Shown here piece by piece: positions 27,770 to 37,849 of a stretch of 64,000 nucleotides of DNA (the first letter of the stretch is position 1; each line of letters begins with the position of its first letter). The stretch lies in contig NZ_LXVY01000034.1 of assembly GCF_001650735.1 (NCBI RefSeq), forward strand, positions 372,001 through 436,000. The letters run 5' to 3'. Made by a program: the position numbers and the translations under genes. This DNA is from Sphingomonas sp. TDK1. GTDB taxonomy: Bacteria > Pseudomonadota > Alphaproteobacteria > Sphingomonadales > Sphingomonadaceae. Under the pieces are notes generated by a model. It was not told where the DNA came from, did not search any database, and was given only the letters and a program-made list of their open reading frames with translations.

Positions 27770-29587
27770 ATGCGTACCACCCGTCGCGACGTGCTGCTCG
27801 GATCGAGCGCCATGCTGGCCACCGCCGCCGCCCCGCGCCCCGCGCTCGCGGCCGGCCCCGCCGAGGCCCAGGCCCGGGCGCTGATCGATCGCACCGCCGA
27901 GGCGCTGCTCGTGCTCAACCCCGAAGGCGCGACCAGCCTCGGGATCGACACGGGCGCGCGCGCCGCGCTCAAGCACCGCCTCGCCGACCGGACCCCGGCG
28001 GGCGTCGCCAAGATGGCGGCGCACCTCAAGGCGACGCTCGGAAAGATCGAGCGGATCGACGTCAATGCCGTCAGCCCCGAGATGCGCGTCCATCTCGACG
28101 TGATCCAGACCGCCTATGAAAGCGGCCTGAAGGGCATCGCCTTTCCCTATGGCGATGTCGCGGTCGGGAGCTGGCGCAACACCCCCTATGTCGTGATCCA
28201 GAATGTCGGCGCCTATATCGACGTGCCGAAGATGCTCGACAGCGATCACCAGATCGCGAGCCGCGACGATTCCGACGCCTATTGCGACCGGCTCCAGGCC
28301 TATGCCGGCGCGCTCGACGGCGAGACGGTGCGCCTCAAGCAAGCGGCAAGCGTCGGCGTGATCGCCCCCGACTTCCTGCTCGACAAATGTTTGAAGCAGA
28401 TCCACCTCGCCCGCAGCGGCGATCCGGCCAAATGGGACGTGGTGACCTCGCTCGCCAAGCGCACGGCGACGATGCCGGGCGGCTATGAAGCGCGCGCGGC
28501 CAAGATCGCCGCCGAACAGATCGCACCGGCGCTCGACCGCCAGATCGCCGAGCTGGAGAAGCAGCGCACCCATGCTACCGCCGATGCCGGCGTGTGGAAG
28601 TTCAAGGACGGCGACGCCTATTACGCCTGGGCGCTGAGCGCGGGCACCACCACCACCATGTCGCCGGACGAAGTCCATGAAATGGGCAAGGCACAGCTCG
28701 CCGAGCTGCAGGCCGAGATGGACACGATCCTGAAGACGCTCGGCTACACGCAAGGCTCGGTCGGCGCGCGGATGCGCGGGCTGGCCACCGACAAGCGCTT
28801 CGCCTTCCCGGAAAACGACGCCGGACGCGCCGAGATCATCCAGATCCTCCAGAAGAGCATCGACGACATGCGTACCCGCATGCCCGAGGCGTTCCACACG
28901 CTGGTGCCGGGCAATGTCGAGGTGAAGCGCATCGCGCCCGTGGAGGAAGCGGGCGCGGCAGGCGCCTATGGCGGCCCCGGCACGATCGACGGCAAGGTGC
29001 CCGGCCGCCTGTGGATCAACCTGCGCTCTACCGGCATCTGGACGCGGTTCAGCCTGCCCGACCTCGCCTATCACGAGGCGATCCCCGGCCATGCCTGGCA
29101 GGGCGAATACACCTTCAAGATGCCGCTGATCCGCTCGCTGCTGCAATTCAACGCCTATTCGGAAGGCTGGGCGCTCTATGCCGAACAGCTGGCGGACGAA
29201 CTGGGCGTATACGCCGCGAACCCCGCGGCGAAGCTGGGCTATCTCCAGTCGCTGGGCTTCCGCGCGTGCCGGCTGGTGGTCGACAGCGGGCTGCATGCCA
29301 AGCGCTGGACCCGCGAGCAGGCGATCCGCTGGTTTGTCGAGGCGAACGGCTCCTCCGAGGACGAAGTACAGGGCGAAGTGGACCGCTATTGCTCCTGGCC
29401 CGGGCAGGCCTGCGGCTACAAGGTAGGCCATACCGCGATCAACCGTCTGCGGACGCAAGCGAAGACGGCACTGGGCGACCGCTTCGACTTCCGCGCCTTC
29501 AACGACGCGGTCGTGCTGGGCGGCAATGTCCCCATGACCGTGCTGGGCCATGTGATCGACCGTCACATCGCGCAGCGCAAAGCCTGA
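27770..29587 (+). CDS. Exported DUF885 metallopeptidase-like protein
   Basis: The 605-residue product has a Tat-type signal (MRTTRRDVLLGSSAMLATAA, cleaved near ALAAG). DUF885 follows with the zinc motif YHEAIPGHAWQ (HExxxxH variant), then FNAYSEGWALYAEQLADELG and SWPGQACGYKVG, all standard for the family. The ATG at 27770 is used. It lies 20 bases after the NfeD gene but is a functionally different, probably separate, unit. The family shows peptidase features; its substrate is unknown. Confidence 0.88.
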   Translation: MRTTRRDVLLGSSAMLATAAAPRPALAAGPAEAQARALIDRTAEALLVLNPEGATSLGIDTGARAALKHRLADRTPAGVAKMAAHLKATLGKIERIDVNAVSPEMRVHLDVIQTAYESGLKGIAFPYGDVAVGSWRNTPYVVIQNVGAYIDVPKMLDSDHQIASRDDSDAYCDRLQAYAGALDGETVRLKQAASVGVIAPDFLLDKCLKQIHLARSGDPAKWDVVTSLAKRTATMPGGYEARAAKIAAEQIAPALDRQIAELEKQRTHATADAGVWKFKDGDAYYAWALSAGTTTTMSPDEVHEMGKAQLAELQAEMDTILKTLGYTQGSVGARMRGLATDKRFAFPENDAGRAEIIQILQKSIDDMRTRMPEAFHTLVPGNVEVKRIAPVEEAGAAGAYGGPGTIDGKVPGRLWINLRSTGIWTRFSLPDLAYHEAIPGHAWQGEYTFKMPLIRSLLQFNAYSEGWALYAEQLADELGVYAANPAAKLGYLQSLGFRACRLVVDSGLHAKRWTREQAIRWFVEANGSSEDEVQGEVDRYCSWPGQACGYKVGHTAINRLRTQAKTALGDRFDFRAFNDAVVLGGNVPMTVLGHVIDRHIAQRKA

Positions 29588-29761
29588 CGCCGATCGCGGC
29601 GCATGCCGCCGCTCCCCCGCAGAATCCGCGCACCGTCTGCGTGGGGGGCGCGCTGCGGGGGCGGCACGGGCACGCTGGCCTTTGCCAGCGCGAAGGACTC
29701 ACAAGCTGCATGCAGGCGGTGGGTCCTTTCCGGATCGCCGCACGGTTGACGCGGGCGCGCC

Positions 29762-31354
29762 TCACGCGGCCTTGAGCGAATAATCCTTGTAGCGTTTGCG
29801 GATTTCCATCTTGAGCAGCTTGCCCGTCGCCGTGTGCGGCAGGCTTTCGACGAAATGGATCTCGTCCGGCAGCCACCATTTGGCGACGTGCCGGCCAAGG
29901 TGCGCGAGGATCTCCGTTTCGCTCACCGCGCTGTCGGGCTTGCGCACGACGAGGAGGATCGGCCGCTCTTCCCAGCGCGGATGGTGGACGCCGATCGCCG
30001 CCGCCTCGGCCACGCCCGCGCAGCCTACGGCGCAATTCTCCAGTTCGACCGAGCTGATCCATTCGCCGCCGGACTTGATCACGTCCTTCGCCCGATCGGT
30101 GATCTGCATCACGCCATCGGGGTGCAGGACCGCGACGTCGCCGGTGTCGAACCAGTTGTCGGCATCGACGGCGGGCTGCTCCTCGCGATAATATTGCCCG
30201 ATCACCCAGGGGCCGCGCACCTGCAGCCGCCCCGAGCTCCTGCCGTCGCGGGGCAAGACATTGCCCTCGTCATCGACGGTGCGCAGCTCGACGCCATAGG
30301 GCACCTTGCCCTGCTTGCTGACCTGATCGACCTGTGCCTCGAAGCTCAGCTCGTCCCAATCGGGCGAGGGTGCGCCCATCGTGCCGATCGGGCTGGTCTC
30401 GGTCATGCCCCAGGCGTGGTTGACCCGCATGCCCATTTTCATCAGCCGCTCGATCATCGCGCGCGGCGCGGCCGAGCCGCCGATCGTGACGATCTTGAGG
30501 TGCCTGGGCGCCTCGCCGGTTGCGTCGATATGCTGGAACATCGCGAACCACACGGTCGGCACCCCGGCCGAGTGCGTCACCTTCTCGCGGTTCATCAGCT
30601 CGCACAGGACCTTGGGGTCGTTGACCGCGGAGAACACCATCTTCGCGCCGACCGCGGGCGCGGCCCAGGGCAGGCCCCAGCCGACCGCATGGAACATCGG
30701 CACGATCGGCATCGCCACGGACTGGGTGGATAGGTCGAACTCGGCCGGCTGCAACTCGGTCAACGCATGGATCACGGTGGAGCGATGGGTGTAGACCACG
30801 CCCTTCGGGTTGCCGGTGGTGCCGCTGGTGTAGCAAAGCATCATCGGCTCGCGCTCGTCCCCGGTCACCCAGGCATAGTCGCCGTCCTCGGCCCCGATCC
30901 ATGCCTCGAAGCCGTCGGGTCCCAGATCGTCAAAGCAGATATAATGCTCGATCGTCGTCCAGTGCGGTTTCAGCCGCTCGACCACCGGCGCGAACATCCG
31001 GTCGTAGAGCAGCACCCGGTCCTCGGCATGGTTGCCGATAAAGGCGAGCTGATCGTCGAACAGGCGCGGGTTGATGGTGTGGATGAGCGCGCCCATGCCG
31101 GTCGCGCCATACCAGGCGACGAGGTGCCGGCTGTGGTTCATCGCCAGCGTCGCGACGCGGTCGCCCCTCCGGATACCCAGCCGCTCCAGCGCCTGTGCCA
31201 TTCGCCGTGCATCGTGCGCGATCCCGGCCCAGTTCGTGCGCGTTTCGCTGCCGTCCGCCCAACGGGTGACGATCTCACGCGGACCGTGCTCCCGCGCCGC
31301 GTGATCGAGCAAGGTGGATACCCGAAGCTCGAAATCCTGCATACCGCCCAGCAT
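29762..31354 (-). CDS. AMP-forming fatty acyl-CoA synthetase
   Basis: Activates a medium- or long-chain acid to acyl-CoA through acyl-AMP. The 530-residue product has the P-loop-like YTSGTTGNPKGVVYTHRSTV, VPMFHAVGWGLPW, WGMTETSPIG, the hinge and ATP motif WFDTGDVAVLHPDGVM, DRAKDVIKSGGEWISSVELE and the catalytic Lys in TATGKLLKMEIRKRY. The ATG at 31354 is preferred because GGAGAGG lies about 5 bases upstream; an ATG at 31366 exists. Chain-length preference is not readable from sequence. Confidence 0.9.
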   Translation of the reverse strand: MLGGMQDFELRVSTLLDHAAREHGPREIVTRWADGSETRTNWAGIAHDARRMAQALERLGIRRGDRVATLAMNHSRHLVAWYGATGMGALIHTINPRLFDDQLAFIGNHAEDRVLLYDRMFAPVVERLKPHWTTIEHYICFDDLGPDGFEAWIGAEDGDYAWVTGDEREPMMLCYTSGTTGNPKGVVYTHRSTVIHALTELQPAEFDLSTQSVAMPIVPMFHAVGWGLPWAAPAVGAKMVFSAVNDPKVLCELMNREKVTHSAGVPTVWFAMFQHIDATGEAPRHLKIVTIGGSAAPRAMIERLMKMGMRVNHAWGMTETSPIGTMGAPSPDWDELSFEAQVDQVSKQGKVPYGVELRTVDDEGNVLPRDGRSSGRLQVRGPWVIGQYYREEQPAVDADNWFDTGDVAVLHPDGVMQITDRAKDVIKSGGEWISSVELENCAVGCAGVAEAAAIGVHHPRWEERPILLVVRKPDSAVSETEILAHLGRHVAKWWLPDEIHFVESLPHTATGKLLKMEIRKRYKDYSLKAA

Positions 31355-31677
31355 ATGCCTCTCCATTGCGTGGCTGTTTTGGCGCAGGATACGCCTTCAT
31401 CGGCAGGAGTCGAGAGGGGTGGGCGTTACATCCTGTTGCTGGGCGGGCGCGTACCGCAAGATGGAGAGCCGAGCTCCCACCCCGCTCCCCTGGCGGAAAA
31501 AGGGGGCGCAGACATAGCGTTTGCGAAGCGGGCGCGTATCCGGCGCTGGGAGAGGAGAAGCGGCTGCACCCCAGCCGCGCGAGGCTCCGCGGAACGCACC
31601 CGCTCCAACCTGCGCTGGGCGGCACGCTGCCGGGCGGCGCTACCCACTCCCGCAAGGGAGCGGACAGCGCCGGCCCC
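31355..31677. other. Intergenic stretch with a short palindrome
   Basis: No gene is seen in these 323 bases. The frame-open stretches are low-complexity and do not read as protein. CTCCC (31647-31651) and GGGAG (31656-31660) around GCAA form a small version of the hairpin at 49505-49532. The dnaE terminator may lie here. Confidence 0.4.
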
Positions 31678-34600
31678 CTACGCCGCCGCCGCCAGCTTCA
31701 TGCTCGCCGGGATCAGCGACGCGGTCTGCACGCCGGGCATCGTCTCGATCTGCGCGGCCAGTTCGGTATCGAGCCGGAAACCGCGGCCGAGCATCACCGT
31801 CGCCTCGCCGCCGTCGATCGGCGCGTGGAGCAGGATCTCCCCCCTGCCCCCGCCGCGCAGATCGCCGACCAGCGCGGCCAGCTGCGCCGGCACGGTCGGA
31901 TCCTCGATGCGGATCTCCAGGATGAGCTGGGTGGTACCCGCCAGCGTGTCGAAGGGCTGCACGCGCTTGACCGCCGCGCGCGGGGTATCCTCGCCGGGGC
32001 GCTTGTCGAGCTCCAGCGTCAGGATCGCGCAGCCGGTGCCGTTGGCGCAGGCTTCCATATCCTTGGCGATCAGCTCCTCGAAGCACGAGGTCTGGATCTG
32101 CGCGCTGCGGTCCGAGATCGTCGCCATCAGATAGCGGTTGCCGCGCGCCGAGGTGCGGTAGCGGCAATCCTCGATCAGCGCGGCGATCTGGGCATTCACC
32201 CGCGCGCCCTCGGGGATCTGCATGTCGGGCAGGCTTGCGATGTCGCGCACGCCCTGGCCGCGGAACAGATGTTCGTAGCGGTCGAGCGGATGCGCCGAGA
32301 AATAATAGCCGAAGGCATCCTTCTCGGCGTTGATCTTGTCGGACATCGACCAGACGGCGTCCTTGGGCACGGTGATCCCGCCGCCCGCCGGCTCGGCATC
32401 GCCGAACAGCCCGCCCTGCCCGCTCATCCGCGTGGCATGGTCGCGCTGGGCGACCGCGAGGATCGTCTCGGCGGCGGCATGCACGCCCGCGCGGTTGGGC
32501 TCGATGCTGTCGAACGCACCCGCCGAGGCCAGCGTTTCCAGCTGGCGCTTGTTGAGCACGCGCGGATCGACGCGCTTGGCGAAATCGTCGAGGCTGGCGA
32601 AGCGGCCGTTCTTCTCGCGCTCCTCGACGAGCAGCTCCATCGCCCGCTCGCCCACGCCCTTCAGTGCACCGAGCGCATAGCGCACCGCGAGTCCCTCGCC
32701 CTGCGCCTGCACGGTGAAGTCGGCCTCGCTGGCGTTGATGTCCGGCGACGTCGCCTCGATGCCGAGCCGCCGCATGTCGTCCGCGAACACGGCCAGCTTG
32801 TCGGTCTGGTGGATGTCGTAGGCCATCGAGGCGGCGAAGAATTCGTGCGGATGGTGCGCCTTCAGCCATGCGGTCTGGTAGGCGAGCAAGGCGTAGGCGG
32901 CGGCGTGCGACTTGTTGAAGCCGTAGCCGGCGAACTTGTCGATCAAGTCGAACAGCTCGTTCGCCTTGGCCGCCGGGATGTCGTTGACCTCCTTGCAGCC
33001 CTTCACGAAGATGCTGCGCTGCGCGTCCATCTCCGCCTTGACCTTCTTGCCCATCGCGCGCCGCAGCATGTCCGCGCCGCCAAGGGTATAGCCGGCGAGG
33101 ATCTGCGCGGCCTGCATCACCTGTTCCTGGTAGACGAAGATCCCGTAGGTCTCGCCCAGGATCGGCTCGAGCAGGTCGTGCGGGTAAACGATCGGCTCGC
33201 GCCCGGCCTTGCGCGCGCCGAACATCGGAATGTTGTCCATCGGGCCCGGGCGGTAGAGCGAGACGAGCGCGACGATGTCGCCGAAATTGGTCGGGCGCAC
33301 CGCGGTCAGCGTACGGCGCATGCCTTCGGATTCGAGCTGGAACACGCCCACCGTGTCGCCGCGCTGGAGCAGCGCATAGACGCCCTCGTCGTCCCAATCG
33401 AGCCGATCGAGATTGACGTCGACGCCGCGCTTGGCGAGCAGCACCACGGCCTTTTTGAGCACCGACAGCGTCTTCAGGCCGAGAAAGTCGAACTTCACCA
33501 GCCCGGCGCCTTCGACATTCTTCATGTCGAACTGGGTCACCGGCATGTCCGAGCGCGGATCGCGGTACAGCGGCACCAGCTGGGCGAGCGGACGGTCGCC
33601 GATCACCACGCCGGCGGCGTGGGTCGAGCTGTGGCGCGGCAGGCCTTCCATGCGCATCGACAGGTCGACGAGGCGCTTCACATCCTCGTTGCCGTTATAT
33701 TCGGCGAGGAATTCGCTCACGCCGTTGAGCGTGCGCTCCAGCGTCCAGGGGTCGGTCGGGTGGTTCGGGATCTGCTTGGCGAGGCGATCGACCTGGCCAT
33801 AGCTCATCTGCAGCACCCGGCCGACGTCCTTGATCACCGCGCGTGCCTTCATCGTCCCGAAGGTGATGATCTGCGCGACGTGATCGCGGCCGTATTTCTC
33901 CTGCACATAGCGGATCACTTCGCCGCGCCGGGTTTCGCAGAAGTCGATGTCGAAGTCGGGCATCGAGACGCGTTCCGGGTTGAGGAAGCGTTCGAACAGC
34001 AGGCCGAGCTTGAGCGGATCGAGATCGGTGATGGTCAGCGCCCAGGCGACCGCCGAGCCCGCACCCGAACCACGCCCCGGCCCCACCGGAATGTCGTTCG
34101 ACTTCGCCCATTGGATGAAGTCGGCCACGATCAGGAAGTAGCCCGGGAACCCCATCTGGATGATGATGTCGAGCTCGAACTGGAGGCGCTTGTTGTACAC
34201 CTCCACGTCCGATGGATCGGTGATGCCGGCGAAATCGAGCCGGTCCTTCAGGCCCTGCCAGCTGCGTTCGCGCAGCATCGCCGCCTCGCCCTCGCGGTCG
34301 CCGGCGAGGCTGGGCAGGATCGGCTTGCGCTTGGGCGCGGCATAGGCGCAGCGCTGCGCCACGACGAGGGTGTTCTCGATCGCCTCGGGCAGGTCGGCGA
34401 AGTTGGTCTTCATCGTCTCGGCCGGCTTAAGCCAGATCTCGGGCGAGGAGCGCGGGCGGTCGTCGGTTTCGAGATAGGTCGAGTTGGCGATGCACAGCAT
34501 CGCGTCATGCGCCTCGTAGAAATCGGCTTCGGCGAAGCAGGCCGGGTTGGTACCGACCAGCGGCAGGCCCCGCGCATAGGCGAGGTCGACCAGCCGGGCC

Positions 34601-35157
34601 TCGGCGCGGGTCTCGATGTCGTTGTTGCGGCGGGCGATCTCGACATAGAGCCGCTCCGGGAACAGCGCCTCGAGTTGCGTCGCATAGGCCTCGGCGGTCT
34701 TGTCCTGCCCCTCGGCATAGAGCCGGGCGAGCGCGCCCTCGGCGCCGGCGGTCAGGCAGAGCAGGCCATCGGTCCGCCCTTCCAGCGCGGCGAAGGGCAC
34801 ATGCGCATCCTCCTCGATCGGGCGATCGAGATGCGCCTGCGAGACAAGGTGGCAGAGATTTTCATAGCCGGTCTGGTCCTGCGCATAGAGCGCGAGCCAG
34901 TCGATCGGCACGTTGAGCCCCTCGGCGAGGTTCGAGCGCTTCACCGCCAGCAGCGTGCCGACGATCGGCTGAACGCCGGCCTTCTTGGCGGCATCCGAAA
35001 AGCTCATCGCGGCATAGAGGCCGTTGCGATCGGCGACGGCGATGGCGGGGAAGCCGTGGCTCTTGGCGTGCTTGGCGATCGCCTTGGGGTCGATCGCCCC
35101 TTCCAGCATGGTGTAGCAGGAGAAAACTCGAAGCGGGACGAAACCGGAATGCGCCAT
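31678..35157 (-). CDS. dnaE: DNA polymerase III alpha subunit
   Basis: Replicative polymerase core. The 1159-residue product has an N-terminal PHP domain (FVPLRVFSCYTMLEGAIDPK, AVADRNGLYAAMSF). The palm has GPGRGSGAGSAVAWALTITD and the catalytic aspartates in MPDFDIDFCETRRGEVI. The finger and active-site helix region holds GFNKSHAAAYALLAYQTAWL. A helix-hairpin-helix region (YALGALKGVGERAMELLVEE), an OB domain and a C-terminal part complete the protein. ATG 35157. The normal length for alphaproteobacterial DnaE1 indicates the essential copy, not an ImuB-linked DnaE2. Confidence 0.97.
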   Translation of the reverse strand: MAHSGFVPLRVFSCYTMLEGAIDPKAIAKHAKSHGFPAIAVADRNGLYAAMSFSDAAKKAGVQPIVGTLLAVKRSNLAEGLNVPIDWLALYAQDQTGYENLCHLVSQAHLDRPIEEDAHVPFAALEGRTDGLLCLTAGAEGALARLYAEGQDKTAEAYATQLEALFPERLYVEIARRNNDIETRAEARLVDLAYARGLPLVGTNPACFAEADFYEAHDAMLCIANSTYLETDDRPRSSPEIWLKPAETMKTNFADLPEAIENTLVVAQRCAYAAPKRKPILPSLAGDREGEAAMLRERSWQGLKDRLDFAGITDPSDVEVYNKRLQFELDIIIQMGFPGYFLIVADFIQWAKSNDIPVGPGRGSGAGSAVAWALTITDLDPLKLGLLFERFLNPERVSMPDFDIDFCETRRGEVIRYVQEKYGRDHVAQIITFGTMKARAVIKDVGRVLQMSYGQVDRLAKQIPNHPTDPWTLERTLNGVSEFLAEYNGNEDVKRLVDLSMRMEGLPRHSSTHAAGVVIGDRPLAQLVPLYRDPRSDMPVTQFDMKNVEGAGLVKFDFLGLKTLSVLKKAVVLLAKRGVDVNLDRLDWDDEGVYALLQRGDTVGVFQLESEGMRRTLTAVRPTNFGDIVALVSLYRPGPMDNIPMFGARKAGREPIVYPHDLLEPILGETYGIFVYQEQVMQAAQILAGYTLGGADMLRRAMGKKVKAEMDAQRSIFVKGCKEVNDIPAAKANELFDLIDKFAGYGFNKSHAAAYALLAYQTAWLKAHHPHEFFAASMAYDIHQTDKLAVFADDMRRLGIEATSPDINASEADFTVQAQGEGLAVRYALGALKGVGERAMELLVEEREKNGRFASLDDFAKRVDPRVLNKRQLETLASAGAFDSIEPNRAGVHAAAETILAVAQRDHATRMSGQGGLFGDAEPAGGGITVPKDAVWSMSDKINAEKDAFGYYFSAHPLDRYEHLFRGQGVRDIASLPDMQIPEGARVNAQIAALIEDCRYRTSARGNRYLMATISDRSAQIQTSCFEELIAKDMEACANGTGCAILTLELDKRPGEDTPRAAVKRVQPFDTLAGTTQLILEIRIEDPTVPAQLAALVGDLRGGGRGEILLHAPIDGGEATVMLGRGFRLDTELAAQIETMPGVQTASLIPASMKLAAAA

Positions 35158-35247
35158 GCCCGAACCTAGGGATTCCGCCGGTGATTCGCCAACCCGCCGA
35201 ACGGTTTCTCCACAGCTTTCGGACGCACCGGCTGTCCGGCTCGGCGT

Positions 35248-35730
35248 TTAGAGCAGCGCTTCGATGTCCTTGGCGATGTCACGCGGGGCCGTGGTCGGCG
35301 CAAAGCGTTCCACGACGGTGCCGTCACGCCCGACCAGGAACTTGGTGAAGTTCCACTTGATCGCCTCGGTCCCTAGAACCCCCGGTGCCTGCGCCTTCAA
35401 TGCCTGGAACAGCGGCGCGGCGTTGCTGCCGTTCACATCGACCTTGGCGAAGACCGGGAAGGTGACGTCATAGGTCAGCGAACAGAAGCTCGCGATCTCC
35501 TCGGCATTGCCCGGTTCCTGCGCGCCGAACTGGTTGCAGGGAAACGCGAGCACCGCAAAACCGCGATCCCGATAGGTCCGCCAGAGTTGCTCCAATTCCT
35601 TATACTGGGGCGTGAAACCGCATTTGGAGGCCGTATTCACGATCAGGAGAACCTGACCCGCGAACGCCGACAGGTCGCTGCTCGTGCCGTCCGGCAGCGT
35701 CACCGGGATCGCCGTGATCGCCTCGCTCAT
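35248..35730 (-). CDS. Glutathione peroxidase family protein
   Basis: Thiol peroxidase that reduces hydroperoxides. The 160-residue product has the active-site tetrad regions NTASKCGFTPQY (Cys37), FPCNQFGAQEPG (Gln plus a possible resolving Cys) and IKWNFTKFLV (Trp, Asn). Bacterial members of this type usually use thioredoxin. No signal peptide. The start overlaps the lolD stop by 4 bases, so it is the last gene of a lolC-lolD-gpx unit. Confidence 0.93.
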   Translation of the reverse strand: MSEAITAIPVTLPDGTSSDLSAFAGQVLLIVNTASKCGFTPQYKELEQLWRTYRDRGFAVLAFPCNQFGAQEPGNAEEIASFCSLTYDVTFPVFAKVDVNGSNAAPLFQALKAQAPGVLGTEAIKWNFTKFLVGRDGTVVERFAPTTAPRDIAKDIEALL

Positions 35731-36410
35731 GCCATTTCCTCCAGGCGCCCTTCGTGGAGCCGCACCACGCGGTCCATACGTGCCGCCAGCCGTTCGTTGT
35801 GCGTCGCGACCAGCGCTGCCGAGCCCTCGTTGCGGACGAGGTTGAGGAACTCGCCAAAAACGCGATCCGAGGTCGCCTCGTCGAGATTGCCGGTGGGCTC
35901 GTCCGCCAGCACCAGCGGCGGCCGGTTGGCCAGCGCGCGGGCAACCGCAACGCGCTGCTGCTCGCCGCCGGACAGCTGGTTGGGCCGGTGGGTCAGCCGG
36001 TGGCCGAGGCCTAGCTGGGTGAGCAGCTCGGTCGCGCGTGCCTGCGCCGCTGCGCGCGTCGCGCCACGGATCAGCTGGGGCAGCACGACATTCTCGGTCG
36101 CATCGAAGTCGGGGAGCAGATGGTGGAACTGGTAGATGAAGGCGAGCTTCTCGCGCCGCATCTCGGTCCGCCCGCCGGCGGGCAGCTGCGCCGCCTCTTC
36201 GCCGCCGATGCGGATCGACCCCTCAAACCCGCCTTCGAGCAGGCCCACCGCCTGGAGCAGGGTCGACTTGCCCGATCCCGAGGGGCCGAGCAGCGCCACG
36301 ATCTCGCCGGGCTGGACCGCAAGGTCGACCCCGCGCAGCACGTCGATCCGCACCCCGCCCTGTTCAAAGCTGCGGCGCAGGTCACGCGTCTGGAGAACCG
36401 GTTCATTCAT
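35727..36410 (-). CDS. lolD: Lipoprotein-releasing ABC transporter ATP-binding protein LolD
   Basis: ATPase of the LolCDE system that extracts outer-membrane lipoproteins from the inner membrane. The 227-residue product has Walker A GPSGSGKSTLLQAVG, QFHHLLPDFDATENVVLP (the LolD-type Q-loop region), signature LSGGEQQRVAVARAL, Walker B LVLADEPTGNLDEATSD and switch VATHNERLA. It overlaps the permease gene by 8 bases. Length and motifs separate it from FtsE and MacB. Confidence 0.93.
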   Translation of the reverse strand: MNEPVLQTRDLRRSFEQGGVRIDVLRGVDLAVQPGEIVALLGPSGSGKSTLLQAVGLLEGGFEGSIRIGGEEAAQLPAGGRTEMRREKLAFIYQFHHLLPDFDATENVVLPQLIRGATRAAAQARATELLTQLGLGHRLTHRPNQLSGGEQQRVAVARALANRPPLVLADEPTGNLDEATSDRVFGEFLNLVRNEGSAALVATHNERLAARMDRVVRLHEGRLEEMA

Positions 36411-37653
36411 AGCGCAGCACCTGGACGGGATCGGTGCTCGCCGCCTTCCACGCAGGGTAGAGGGTGGCGAGGAAGGTGAAGAGCAGCGCCATCGCGCAGA
36501 TCGCGATGGTCTGCAGCGGATCGGTCTTGGCGGGCAGCTCGGTGAGGAACCGCATCTGCGGATCCCAAACCTTCTGACCCGTCACCAAGCCGATGAAGGT
36601 CGCCACGCCCTCGCGGTAGTTCACGATCAGGAAGCCCAGGATGATGCCGGCCAGCACGCCCAGCGCGCCGATCGTGGTGCCGACCGTGACGAAGATGCGC
36701 ATCAACCCGCTCTTGCTCGCACCCATGGTCCGGAGCACGGCGATGTCGCGACGCTTGGCCTGGACCAGCATGATGAGCGATGAGATGATGTTGAACGCCG
36801 CGACCACCAGGATGATCGAAACCACCGTAAACGTCACCGTGCGGTCAAGCGAGATCGCCTCGAACAATTCGCGGTTCATCTGCCGCCAATCGGTAATCTG
36901 ACCGATATTGGCCACCTTGTCGGCGAGCGGGCGGATAACCTCGTCGATCTTTTCGGGCTTGTTGGTGTCGATGCGGACCATCTGCACGGAATCGCCCAGC
37001 AGGAGCAGCGTCTGCGCGTCCTGCATTGGCATGATGATATAAGCCTTGTCATAGTCGTAGACGCCCACCTCGAAGATCGCGGCGATGCGGTACTGGACGA
37101 TGCGCGGCATGGTGCCGAAAGGCGTCGCGGATCCCTGCGGGTTGATGATCGAGATCTGGCTGCCGATCGACGCGCCCAGCGCCTCCGCGAGCCGCGATCC
37201 GATCGCGATCTGCTCGCTGCCCGGCTTGAGGTTCTTGAACGAGCCGAGGATCTCCTTCCCCTTCAACGTCGGGTTGTTGAGGATGTCCTCCAGCCGAAGC
37301 CCGCGAACCAGGGCGAACTCGACCCGCCCGTTGTACGACGCGAACAGCGGCTGCTCGATCAGCGGGGTGGCGGCGGTGACGCCGGGGATCGCCTTGGCCT
37401 CGTCGGCAATGCGGCGCCAGTCGCGCAGCTGGCCATTATAGCCCTGCACTACCGCATGGCCGTTCAGCCCGGAGATCTTGTCGAACAGTTCGGCGCGGAA
37501 CCCGTTCATCACGCTCATCACCACGATCAGCGCGGCGACGCCAAGCATCACGGCGACCAGGCTGAAGCCGGCGACGACAGCAATAAAGGCCTCACTGCGC
37601 CCAGGCAGCAGATAGCGGCGGGCGATCATTCGCTCGTAGCGCGAGAGTAGCAT
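36403..37653 (-). CDS. lolC: Lipoprotein-releasing ABC transporter permease (LolC/LolE type)
   Basis: Inner-membrane subunit of the Lol exporter. The 416-residue product has four membrane helices. One follows an N-terminal Arg-rich start (FIAVVAGFSLVAVMLGVAAL), then comes a periplasmic domain of about 210 residues, then three helices (TVVSIILVVAAFNIISSLIM, GTTIGALGVLAGIILGFLIV, IAICAMALLFTFLATLYPAW) and the FtsX motif ending DPVQVLRYE. A single permease gene beside lolD suggests a homodimeric LolC/E, as in many alphaproteobacteria; calling it lolC rather than lolE is arbitrary. Confidence 0.9.
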   Translation of the reverse strand: MLLSRYERMIARRYLLPGRSEAFIAVVAGFSLVAVMLGVAALIVVMSVMNGFRAELFDKISGLNGHAVVQGYNGQLRDWRRIADEAKAIPGVTAATPLIEQPLFASYNGRVEFALVRGLRLEDILNNPTLKGKEILGSFKNLKPGSEQIAIGSRLAEALGASIGSQISIINPQGSATPFGTMPRIVQYRIAAIFEVGVYDYDKAYIIMPMQDAQTLLLLGDSVQMVRIDTNKPEKIDEVIRPLADKVANIGQITDWRQMNRELFEAISLDRTVTFTVVSIILVVAAFNIISSLIMLVQAKRRDIAVLRTMGASKSGLMRIFVTVGTTIGALGVLAGIILGFLIVNYREGVATFIGLVTGQKVWDPQMRFLTELPAKTDPLQTIAICAMALLFTFLATLYPAWKAASTDPVQVLRYE

Positions 37654-37849
37654 GCGGATCCTCTAGGGCCAGTCGAACGGCGTGGGAAGCGTTCTGTTGC
37701 CGATTCGACACAGGCTTGCCGCAAACTGCTGACGCCAAGCTGTCGACCGGTGACAAAGCGGCTCCACGCTTCTACCAAGAAACCGTCGAAGCGCAGGCGC
37801 AAAAAGGCCACGGTTCGGGGAGGTTCCCAGCTCCACTTGTGAGTGATTG

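Noticed and set aside
27287..29566. 759-codon minus-strand frame opposite the NfeD and DUF885 genes
   Set aside because: It overlaps well-supported genes and has no recognisable domain.
31366..35169. Very long open frame (1267 codons) opposite dnaE
   Set aside because: Antisense to a clearly real DnaE; its translation is Arg/His-rich with no motifs.
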